Source: Branchiostoma floridae (Eukaryota; Chordata; Leptocardii; Amphioxiformes; Branchiostomatidae). From it: DNA of 64,000 nucleotides. The translations under genes and the position numbers were made by a program. Of the stretch, positions 46,644 through 56,844 are shown piece after piece (position 1 is the stretch's first letter; every line of letters begins with the position of its first letter). The notes under the pieces were generated by a model. It was not told where the DNA came from, made no database searches, and worked only from the letters and a program-made list of their open reading frames with translations. The DNA lies in NCBI RefSeq assembly GCF_000003815.2, contig NC_049982.1:27793954-27857953 (forward strand). The letters are read 5' to 3'.

Positions 46644-49257
46644 CTGTAAGTGGAAAATCATAAATTGCAATTTTGCATTTACTTCTTCGTTTTAGGAAAC
46701 AAGTCTTAGGAATGCTATAATGATTCTATATTTTGATTTGCACACTTTTGTACGTGAACGAATTAATCAACATTGAAGCTAAACAGTACGGAGGTCGTAG
46801 TCATTAGTGCTCCTATTTGTCGTACCTTTTTTTAGGATAACATGGAAATACATATTATGTAGTAAATATAGTTTTGTGTCAACAAGAACCATGGATCTTG
46901 AACCATTAAAAGCACCTTCTTTCAACTTCTTTGAACTAAGTTCATGCTTAGACTCACCTTGGACATGAACAGACTTGAGCGCAGCTGCAAAACTCTGTTC
47001 TGCTTTGTCCAGGTCTCCAGTCTGCAGGGCCCTGGAGCCATCTTGTAGGTTTTCTTTGTATACACTGTGAAGATGTTATCATAAGATAAAACTACATGTA
47101 TTACGAAGTGATCTATCATTCAAATGGTATCCAATATATAATATAGTATACAGCGCCTCTGAGCTAAAAGTGATTAACCATGGATACAAAATGCAATATC
47201 AAAAGATTTCTGAAATTGAATATTCAAACGTAGGATAAACTGGAATTTAAAACTTCGCTAAACGTTGATTACCAAAATAGTATGAAACCCCCGTTATTAA
47301 CACCTGGATATTTTAGTATTTTATATACCATGGAAATGAAAAGCCATGCATTAGCATATCTGATATCTCTACAGTATACTGCTCTGTCATCTGTCACATA
47401 TTTGAAAGTCATATGATGGAACAAAGCGGATTTATACAATGTTTTATTTTGCAAATAAAGTTAGATATTAATTTTCATAACTCCCTCGCATAATGTAAAT
47501 CATTATTGACCTACCCAAAGTCATGCAAATCCGTCAACTCCTTCTCTTTGAAACCCATACGATTCCTTAAAAGCTGCTAGGGGGACAACAATGTACCACT
47601 TATTTATGAACCCAAGAGGTAACGTTATCTACCGTAAAGGGGCATGTCCAAGGCACGGAATAAGAAACTGGAAGTTCTGCAGCAGGCCACCTGGCAGTCT
47701 ATCTACTTGTACTTCGATTTTGTCTACACCTACCTACATATCAAATATCATAAAGCTGTCTGCTTATATTTTCATTACCACACAGGTTAGATTAACAAAG
47801 TACAATGCAGAGAATTTACATTCAAGAGTCATTTTAAACACCTGATGATGATGTGAAAACTAAACAAAATATAGGGTGACACTAACTTGTCATTGTCATC
47901 TCCTGTCTTGTTTTCAGCTTTCTGCAGTTCCGGGGCACTGAAGAGGAATAAGAAAATTCCGATTTCATTATTCTACAATACGCAGAGCGTTATATACCTT
48001 ATGGTATAGTCCAAACCAATCATAAAGAAACAGAATTCTATGTACCTACCTGTGTAGACGGCGCATTCCGTCACTAATGACGTCACTTGAGGTTGGAGTT
48101 GAGAAGGAAGAGATGTGGTCCTTCCGTCCTCTCACGATATGTTGTCTTTGTGTTTGAGTTGACTTCTACAAGAACCAATAGAAAGCCAGGGAAGATTGAC
48201 ATGTGGGCAGTCGTGTTATTCAACACACAATCAAACCTTGGCGAATGGTCGAGGGTAAAATAAAGTTCCTGCCGTGATTGGAAGGAAGTCAACGTAAAAG
48301 TGTACGTCGTAAATGTGGTGACTGGTTGTTTATTTGTGTATCATTGGCTACATTGGTCCACTATTAGAGGGCACATATCATCTTTAGGCCGTCATAAGAT
48401 CTTTGTCTATGGCTCTATGGAAAGACCACATATGAAATACTACTGGAACTATTCTTTCCTCAATGATGCAGAACACGTTCACCCCAAATTATAGCAGGAT
48501 CAAAACAAAACTAACAAGGAGGTGCATAAATTATGTTAATCGCTAACACTCACTTTTATGCTTTGTGTGGTGATGTCCTGCCTGATTTTTGCTGTGTACA
48601 GTAAGCGGTGGACAATGACAACTGTTCCCTGAACGTTGTTACACCGCGCGCCAGTGCCGTGTTGTACAGAGCAGAAGCTTTGGTCAAGTTTATAGTGTCC
48701 CTAGTTTCTGTTCCTCTTTTAAGCAACACGTCACCGAGGCTTTTAATCGCTTCTGTTTCTAACATGTTGTTGTCGTTTGCTATCCCTTCTAACATCAATT
48801 GCGCGTATCCAACCACCACAGTGTCCATGTTACCACCGGCAGCCCGTTTCTTGTCCACGTCTTGAAACTTCAGAGCCACCTTTGCAGGTGTAGTCGTCTC
48901 CTTGTCTTCAGTTTGTTGTTTCTTACCCTGTGCCCCCTTGGACGTCACCCCTTGTAAAAGTCTCTCCGCGTATTTGTACCGGTGTTCTATACCTTCTCCC
49001 TGATCCCGATGGCCACACCGGACCATAGCCTCCACGTAAAGCGCTAAGGCCATGTTGAACTCCCTTACGTCTTTCCCGAGTCTTCCCTTCTCCAACTTCA
49101 CGTCGCCCAGACTTTTGAGCAACTCCACTTCCGCCAGCCTGTCCTTGTCAGCCACGGCGTCCACCAGGGCACGGAGGTAGCCTGTCTCCGCACGGGCTAG
49201 TCCGTACCTCCTGCCCTTCGCGTCCGCTTCACGGAGTTTCTCACAGACCCTCAACAT
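43225..49257 (-). CDS. Nucleotidyltransferase-TPR protein, copy 2 (2-bp insertion in exon 1)
   Basis: Same six-exon structure as copy 1: 49257-48554, 48165-48050, 47937-47887, 47565-47515, 47064-46958 and 46643-43225. All donors and acceptors match copy 1, and exons 2-5 are identical in length. Exon 1 has GCGCGC where copies A and 1 have GCGC (about 48647-48652). The frame then leaves the family reading ([12 protein letters not shown]...) and stops at TAA 48556-48558, giving 233 residues. Without those two bases the six exons sum to 4446 nt, about 1481 residues. The last exon is fully open. A real null allele, a polymorphism or a sequence error are all possible. Confidence 0.8.
48554..49257 (-). 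CDS. Copy 2 exon 1 with frame-breaking insertion
   Basis: 704 nt against 702 nt in copies A and 1. The two extra bases lie in the codons for [10 protein letters not shown], after both TPR-like units. The donor GTGAGT is intact. The start codon again has an in-frame TAA just upstream. Confidence 0.75.
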
Positions 49258-49905
49258 GGCGAATTAGAAGTCGTCCTGTGTAAAGAAAGGTGTCCTGTTA
49301 ACTGTATAGGCATTACAAGCTTATTTGCATACGAAGAGGTGTCACATTGCTCGTGTCAACATTACGTCTTTTGTCAAATACTCGTAAACGCATCAGGTAA
49401 CCTGTCTACCTTCATAAACCGTACCAAGTTCACTACAATTTGCCAGGTAAATGTGCATCTGTTCTTGCAAGTCTAGTCCAAAATGTTACCTTATGTGCTC
49501 CCCGAAGTAGCGCGAAACAGAAGAGTGATTGCGCCTACCTTGACAATAGACCCCCGTCACAGACACCACTTTGCTTTGTCCAAATGAATATACAAAAGAA
49601 CTGTTTGTTTCCTTTTCACTCATCGTTCGTCATTCAAAGGCAGTAATGTAACGTTATACGTAGTCGTGCTAACCTGTTTATGTTAGGCCTAGTGTTTTGA
49701 CGTGTCCAAGGCTGCCTTTGGCTGATCTCATTTACATACAGAAACGTGAGAAGGCCTTTACTGAATCAAATGAAGTCAAATCGGGCTTGGGTGTGTGAGT
49801 AGAATTACAAACCTGCCATGGGATTCCCCTGTTGCGGGAAATACCGAAAATGACGTGACAGCTTTAATTGAAAATAAAGTCCGGTATACTCTGAGATTAC
49901 CTGTA
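49258..49905. promoter_or_regulatory. 5' flank of copy 2
   Basis: It is nearly identical to 25654-26300. The close match of flanks, introns and exons 1-5 indicates a recent duplication or gene conversion between copies 1 and 2. No core promoter element is visible. Confidence 0.35.
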
Positions 49906-50289
49906 CTCCTTAGTGATGAACTTATAAGATAAATGTCGAAGTTAATGTCGGTCTCATTTTCTCACAATGACTTAGTAGTAGACCAAAAACACACCGCCCC
50001 ATAGAATACTAATACCCATCTAAATTTTAAATTGTAAGTTTTAAATTTTGACTTTTCATTCCTGGTAACTTCAGATCACTGAAGCTAGTTTCAATTTGAT
50101 ACAGTGAGCTGCTGTACAGGCGTTTGTATTTTATCGCTTTAATATATACACATAATCAAAAACAGTCAAAAGGCACTTTCTACCCCAGTCTACAAACTTC
50201 GACACACAAACGCTACCGAAAATATAACCTTCTAGCTAAAGTTATAAATACTTCCATCTTGAGTCATGGAAGTAATAAAAAGCATTATC

Positions 50290-50665
50290 TGTACCTACAT
50301 GTGTATACGATGCATGTTCCGTCATTACTGTTGTCACTTGAGGTTGCAGTTGAGAAAGGAGAGATGTGGTCCTTCCATCTCCTTGCGTTTTGTTGTCTTT
50401 GTGTTTGAGTTGACTTGTCCAAGAACCCATCAGAACCTATCAGATCCTGTGTTACCGCCGGTAGCCCGTTTTCTATCGAGTTTTTGAAATAACTTCGCCA
50501 CCTGCAGGTGTAGTCGTCTCCTTGTCGTAGTGTAGTTTGTTGTTCTTTACTCCGAAACCCCTGTGACGACACCAACTGTAGACACTCTCCGTGTATTAGT
50601 ATCGGTGTTCTAAACCTTCTCTCTGCTCCCGATGGTCACATCGAGATTCTCACAGACCCTGACAA
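50290..50665 (-). pseudogene. Decayed NTase-TPR exon 2 and exon 1 fragment (P3)
   Basis: The exon 2-like reading [18 protein letters not shown] lacks its acceptor (TTGGACAAG instead of TTGTAGAAG). Exon 1 pieces follow. The internal deletion TGGTCACATCGAG|ATTCTCACAGACC matches P1 and P2. The former start codon is changed (AACACGGCG). Confidence 0.7.
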
Positions 50666-51456
50666 CACGGCGAAGGCGTCCTGTGTAAAGCAAGGTGTCT
50701 CTGTTAACTATATGGGCCTAACTTAAATACATGTAGGTGTCACGTTGCTCGTGTCAACATTACGTCATTTGTCAACTACTCGTAAACATATCAGGTAGCC
50801 TGTCTACCTTCATATAACTTACTAAGTGCTAATGCTAGGAACTGATCTACAGTTTGCCATGTAAATGTTTATCCGTTGTTGCAAGTCTAGTCATGAAAGT
50901 CACCTTATGTTCTTCCGAAGAAAGTCTAAACAGAAGAGTAATTGCGCCTACCTTGACAATAGACCCCCGTCATGGACACCACTTTGCTTTGTCCAAACGA
51001 TACTTGATATTCAAAAGAACTGTTTGTTTCCTTTTCAAGCACAGAGTTCGTCTTTCAAAGGCATGAGTGGAGTGAAGTGTGAGTGGAGTTACAAACCTGC
51101 CATGGGATTCCCCTGCTCTGGGAATTACCGATAATGACGTTGCAGTTTTAGAATTAAGCCAGATATACTCTGAGATGACATGTTCTTATAGTCCATATAT
51201 AGTCACCTACTCCTTTCTTGTAGCAGCTGCGTCTCCTCAGATAATAGTCGAAGACCATGTCAGTCTTTTTTGTCGCCATGACTGAGTAGCCCGGAAATAT
51301 ACTTATCATTAGCGTTACCCCCAACCACCATGTTATTGCTGTTGTTTGCAGATGATTACCTAGCTATTCTATCTAAAATAATCTCTATCGAAATGTCGAA
51401 ATTTATTGCTACTAACGTCACATAAGTTTGAATTTGGTACAATGAAATGATATGCA

Positions 51457-51478
51457 TGTGTGTGTGTGTGTGTGTGTA
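51457..51478. repeat. (GT)n microsatellite
   Basis: Short GT dinucleotide run. Confidence 0.9.
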
Positions 51479-52489
51479 TTTCATTCTTTTTATACAAATA
51501 CAACATATTTGTATAATTTGTCTGATGCACTTTTCTACCCCAATAGAGAAATGTACTAAACAAAGCTACCTAATTGTAGATGAATATGTTCAAATTTGAA
51601 TATGAATGTGTCTTGCTTTATTTAGCTCACCTTGCTTTTATCCGCCTGCATTAGATTTGCGCTGTTCATAATATGTAATTGCCGTGGCCTTAGGCTCGAG
51701 GCATACAACACCTAAGATACACAAATATACCAAATCGACGATATGTGAAATGTTTATTATGTTTTATATATATATGGCAGTGGTATGTATTTCCTTGCGT
51801 AGGAGTAGTTTTGTGTCTGAAATTGTGTGTGAATATAAACATTGTTCAGTACCAAGGACAGGGCGATTGAGCCTTCATTTGAATGTAAGAATCCAAATGA
51901 ATTTTATCAGAAGGTCTTCTGCAGTAGCACATCATTGTAGAGTTTCCCCTAGCAATCCTTACCAAAGCTGCAATCATCTGCTGTCAAAGAAGCCTCATTC
52001 AGTTCTTCAATTCATGGATCAAAAGCGTCCCCTAGCAATGTTTACTACAACAACGACTCGAAGTGATCTACAGGCCTCGTTTGGTTGCAAAGCCTCCTCA
52101 GGTCATACCACGGAAATCCGTTTGTGTTCGGCTAAGTATATAGGTGTTTTTTTTTCTTAAAAATCGAGCGTAAGTACGCCCTGCGCAGAACTGTTGCGGT
52201 TCTAGAGAACATTGCCAGGCGACACCTTTGATCCAACAACATAGAGATGCTATAGGAGAGGGTCTCACTTATAACCTTTTAAGTTTTTTTTGCCTTATTA
52301 GTTTCTTACTTATAAGACCAGTTGCTCATATAATAAAAGCAGGTCAGCTGTTCCTATTGATTGACACTTTTTATTCATACATACACAGACACTTGAAAAC
52401 GAAGACACAAATGCACACCTGTGTCTGTCCTTACCGCTAAACAGCACACATGTCAGACAACCTAACATACCTGTCTTGCGTGAACTATT

Positions 52490-52680
52490 AACGAACCCGG
52501 TGACAATGTGAGATGAAGTAACTTATGTTTTACAGTTTGAGTAGACCAATGTCCAGCTGTCTGTCTGGAGGGCAATAGCGGAGAGAACTTGAGTTGAGAT
52601 GAAGTGAGCAGAACCAGCATCATTGTAGTTATATTCTGTCTGTCTCTGGAGTACTCCCCTGTCCAGTGCACGGGAAAACT
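52490..52680 (-). other. Second copy of the conserved unknown segment
   Basis: Paralogue of 16010-16215. It reads RQTEYNYNDAGSAHFISTQV then LSAIALQTDSWTLVYSNCKT and a stop. Possible splice sites flank it (CTCCAG upstream, GACAG|GTATGT downstream). Confidence 0.3.
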
Positions 52681-53072
52681 CGTCTCTGCGTCTTTGGGAA
52701 AGGCGGCAACTTCATTCTTAGTGTCAGGTTGCCTTTGGAACGGATTCATGTCTTAGTCACAGACAAGTAACAAATTATGGAAGTAAGGTAGCCTCTACCA
52801 GACTGACCACGCTGGCTATTATAGGGAGAATAATTTGCCATGAGTGTTTTGCAACCAGTGGAGATGGCCGGCCGCGCAGCCGAAGGGGAATATGAACCTT
52901 ATAATTAGATGGACTGACTCGCTTGGCCAATTTCCCGATTTTTCCCCGAATTCTACGACCCCCACACCCTCGCATGAAGACTTGGCGGAGGCTAGAAGTA
53001 AAGTTGATGGAACAAGTACTACTAGTTGTCACACTGCAAGATGAAAGAATCTTTGTATGTGCATCACTGATG

Positions 53073-53565
53073 CAGTCAAACCTGTCTATAGCGGCCACTC
53101 AAGGGACTGGAGAAATATGGTCATTATAGACAGGTGGCCACTACATAGAAAATGTTGATCAATTGACCATGAGTAAGCTACACATGATTTCAGTTTCCAC
53201 TTATCTTTCTCACCAAGTAACATTGTCTCGATCGGTAAATTCACCGACAAAGACTTGCACTTTAATGCTCAAGGCACGCATACCTTCTGTTACCGCCAAA
53301 ATGACCCTGTCAGGAACTCCAAATCCTCACAAACTACAATTTCAAACTCGGTGCAGGGTGACATAAGGCTGCAGTATGGTTGCAATAGGCAGCGTTTCTG
53401 TATCAACGGGACCGGAAATCGTGTGGCCGTGGCCGCGTTGGACAGGTGGCCGCAAAGCCTATTTCTTAATCATTATGAATCCAAGGGACAAACAAAAAGT
53501 GGCCATTATGGCCAGGTGGCTGCTCTGCAAATGTGGCCGCTAATACAAATTGGACTGTACGTTCA
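53073..53565. mobile_element. Inverted-repeat element with CAGTC ends
   Basis: CAGTCAAACCTGTCTATAGC GGCCAC at the left and GTGGCCGCTAATACAAATTG GACTG at the right are imperfect inverted ends. Internal GGTGGCC units repeat near both ends (GACAGGTGGCC). CAG...CTG termini suggest a hAT-type MITE. No clear target duplication is seen. Confidence 0.6.
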
Positions 53566-53840
53566 TGACTAATACACACATCATCAGGTATATATAACTG
53601 TAACATTAACAAGCGTATCTTCTAACATAGGCTAAGTTTGTTGAGAGTTTTGTTATAATATGTTAACGTTTGGTATGAAGATTCCAAGAGAGAGACGGGT
53701 CCATATATTAGCCCAAGAGGACTGCCTCGGTTACTTGTTTAACTTTCTCAGAGCCGATTACAAGATTTGCTTTGCAAGGTTTTGTTTGCTTGTTTGTATT
53801 TCTGACGCCCGCAAGTAGCAATATAGCAAAGCAGCGTGAG

Positions 53841-54258
53841 TAGGTACTGATACAGTGTACCGGTACAAAAAAAACGGACCTGAAAAAATTTGGTAGACCG
53901 GATGTTGGACCTATTAGGAAATTAACAGATTATTTGATCAGGCATTCACACGTTTTGGCGCTTGCATGCAAGTGGAAGAAAAAAACAAGTCAGAGTGAAG
54001 TATAGTAGATAGAGTTTATAGTCATTTTTGCGAAGTATTACAGTACACTGTACAGGTGCAGTTAACTAGTTAGCATTGTAGGATTTTAAAACGCGAGTGC
54101 GAGTCTGATACTTCCCCAAACAGATTTCTTTGCAGTGAAATGAACCATTGGTATGGGTCATACTGAATCAGGTCGAGGTTCAGGTCCGGACCTGGACCTG
54201 ATTCTCTGGATCTGAACCGGACCTGGACCTGAATCTTCTGTACCGGTACCCACCCCTA
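53841..54258. mobile_element. hAT-like non-autonomous element (MITE), copy 2
   Basis: Colinear with 3951-4383, including GGCATTCACACGTTTTGGCG and the GGTCCGGACCTGGACCTG block. Ends TAGGTACTGATACAG and CTGTACCGGTACCCACCCCTA have decayed. Flanks AGCGTGAG and AGCATGAG form an 8-bp duplication with one mismatch. Confidence 0.85.
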
Positions 54259-54359
54259 AGCATGAGTAAAGTTTGCAGTGGCGAAGCTATTGTCTGGTCG
54301 TTGGACGTACCTCGCAGCTTATCATCATCTTTTGATGATGACGAATATACAAATTACTT

Positions 54360-54735
54360 AAGACTACTTACAGCGAGGAGAAATACTTAAAAATATACAC
54401 AGAACAGCTATAACAAAACTTCGGATTAGTTCACACAAACTCCATATTGAAAAGGGCAGATATAGCCACATTCATCCTGAGCAAAGAATCTGCCAATATT
54501 ACAACCTAAATAAGATAGAGGATGAGTATCACTTTAATATGGACTGCACTTTGTACACCAACAAAAGAAACGTCCTCTTCGATTGCATGCAAGATATGTT
54601 AATTTCCGTTATACATGTATAAATAGTAAGGACAAATTGATATTCTTTATGCAACTAGATAAATCCTGTATTATTGATTACATCTGCCCTTATGTCGACA
54701 ACTGTCTTAAGAAGCGAGAAGAAGTTGGGCCTGTG
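54360..54735 (+). pseudogene. LINE ORF2 C-terminal fragment with zinc-knuckle-like motif
   Basis: Plus-strand translation reads LRISSHKLHIEKGRYSHIHP, then EQRICQYYNLNKIEDEYHFN and MDCTLYTNKRN. This follows the C..C...IEDE.HF...C..Y...R pattern at the end of many animal LINE ORF2 proteins. A downstream piece in another frame (MQLDKSCIIDYICPYVDNCL) continues it. Frame breaks show it is dead. Confidence 0.55.
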
Positions 54736-54966
54736 CATATTAGCACATAGTAGTCTCTGTAGATGAAATTGTGCCTTATCGTTACGACCTGTACTTAGCT
54801 TGTTGGAGCATACATGTACAATAACGATCTTTCATTCGATGATTTCCAAAGCGTGGCCATGGTCCAAAACTCAAACTGAGCCATAGATCATCCCTAGATT
54901 GCAAAAAATATTTAATATGGTCAATTACTTATGGTTAATTACTTCATTTGCGCAGCTTAGTAAATG

Positions 54967-56051
54967 TAACGGGAGGGGGCCATACTTCGACAGGGGTCCA
55001 AAGTTCGACAGGTTTTAAAAATCATTGTTGCGGAGAAATGCATAGATGCCTGCACATGAGAAGTACACTAGCTGTAGACTAAACCTTGTTGTAAATAACT
55101 ACAAAGGCGGGGTATGTGTCGAAGTTAGCAAGTCCCACAGATAACGATTGAAAAACTTGCACAAGTTTGACGCCTTCCGTGCAAGTTGACGAGCGAACGT
55201 ATCGAGACCATGGCCCGGGAAACTCTTGAATTATTCTTCGCAAAATACGACATGTGAAAAAATATCACCACACATAGAAATGATGTTTATTAGCCTTCCG
55301 AAAAATAATACCTGTGTTCTGTTCTGCCTTTAACTGGCTTGGATAAACGGAGCTAAAATGATGCCACAATGTTCACCCAGTCGGGGCCCCGCCATTTTAC
55401 TATCACGCACGCAGGCGGGCGAGCGATGCTCAACACGTTGAACTCAGTCAACCCGTCCGTAGAGCGACAAACATTCAAGAAAAATCGATCTCTACCGACT
55501 AAAAAATCCTGTAGCCGTTGCTGCTGCCAAAAGACAGGATGAAAAGGCAACCAAGGAAGCCGAAAAGCGAAACTGCCGTCACAGTCCAACGTAACAATGC
55601 GCTGCCGTTTTGCGGCAAGTTGGTCTCACCGTGAGAGATAAACGTTTTAACACACCGTATTTGAATAAGTCGCGTAATACAAAATATGACCCATATTTGG
55701 TACAAAAAAAATATAAAGAAGACTTTTAGTGCTATTCTATTTGCATAAGTTGTTTAAAAATGCACGGCAATGGTCTGGTTGTTACTATGTCGGAGTTTGG
55801 ACCCCTTTTTTGTGTTGGAACGTTCTGCTAGGACGCAAGCCGAAAACCTGCGGTAAGTTTCGTGCGCTGTCAACGTACAGTGCGGAACGCTACTGTTAAA
55901 TGAAATATATATCTGTACAGCTTCAATAACAGTTATATGGATGCATACAAGATCTTAACTTGTTTTTGATGAGTTCACTGTAAAATGCACATTGACAAAA
56001 GCCATGCGCATCCACTTAGAACGGGTGTCGGAGTATGGCCCCCTCCCGTTA
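54967..56051. mobile_element. Inverted-repeat DNA element, 1.1 kb
   Basis: Left end TAACGGGAGGGGGCCATACT and right end AGTATGGCCCCCTCCCGTTA are exact inverted copies, extending with one mismatch to about 26 bp. Secondary motifs TCGACAGGGGTCC and GGAGTTTGGACCCC lie further in on each side. No transposase is recognised. Confidence 0.8.
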
Positions 56052-56199
56052 ATATTCTTTACTTCTTCTCCAAAAATTACATTTGGTGACTATGACGTCC
56101 TAGCTTCGCCTCTTATGTGACGCTTTCAGGCATCTCTTTCAAAGCGTAAGACGGCTAACGTTGAAGAGATTCATCAGTCACGTATGTAAATAGTTGATA

Positions 56200-56768
56200 G
56201 AATTTTTCATCAATCAGTGACTAGTTTCGACAGATAAGCAAACATACCTCCAAATTTTCGATAACTGTCAGTTCATCTTGCTCACGGAGTTACCTAGATC
56301 TCGCGAGAGTTGCGAGAACTAGGTAACTTCGCAAGGACGCGGGGTGAGCACGTCACCGGAACATACTGCGCCTGCGCGAAAAGTATAGACATGCTAAACC
56401 TTGCTAAACCCCCGGTTTACTAAAGGGACGCATTTAAGAAAGTACGTGCGTATATAAGGGTAAAATCCCGTGTACGTTTTACATGAAACCATGTCTCTAA
56501 CATATACTGTGCAACAAGCGGGATTTCAATGCAACGTTGACCAAACCAAGCCCCAAAACACCAGGGTTCGCGCAGGCGCAGTACGTTCCGGTGACGTGCT
56601 CGCGGGGTGAGGGGCAGAAGATCCACGCAAGACGCAAGTCTCGACCTAGTTCTCGCAACTCTCACAAGGACTAGATCACTCCGTGAGCAAGATGGACTGA
56701 CAGTCATCGAAAATTTGGAGGTATGTTTGCTTATCTGTCGAAACTAGTCACTGATTGATGAAAAATTC
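56200..56768. mobile_element. Fold-back inverted repeat upstream of the LRRC14-like gene
   Basis: The left arm 56200-56380 and right arm 56567-56768 are reverse complements with some indels. The outer ends are GAATTTTTCATCAATCAGTG and CACTGATTGATGAAAAATTC. The inner ends are CGCCTGCGCGAA and TTCGCGCAGGCG. The spacer is about 185 bp. The right arm ends 77 bp before the predicted start codon of the downstream gene. Confidence 0.8.
56299..56308. promoter_or_regulatory. TCTCGCGAGA palindromic site
   Basis: An exact match to the TCTCGCGAGA element known from CpG-type animal promoters (Kaiso/ZBTB33-associated). The equivalent position in the right arm is degraded (TTCTCGCAACTCTCAC). Function here is inferred from its place 540 bp upstream of a start codon. 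Confidence 0.35.
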
Positions 56769-56844
56769 TGTTTCTGCAAGTGCAAGTGGACTCGCCCATT
56801 CATTAGCGCCACCTCGCGAACCTAAGTAGAACTGAGCATCAAAC

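Noticed and set aside
55353-55705. Two overlapping minus-strand open frames of 68-78 codons
   Set aside because: They lie inside an inverted-repeat DNA element, lack homology and have no splice context.
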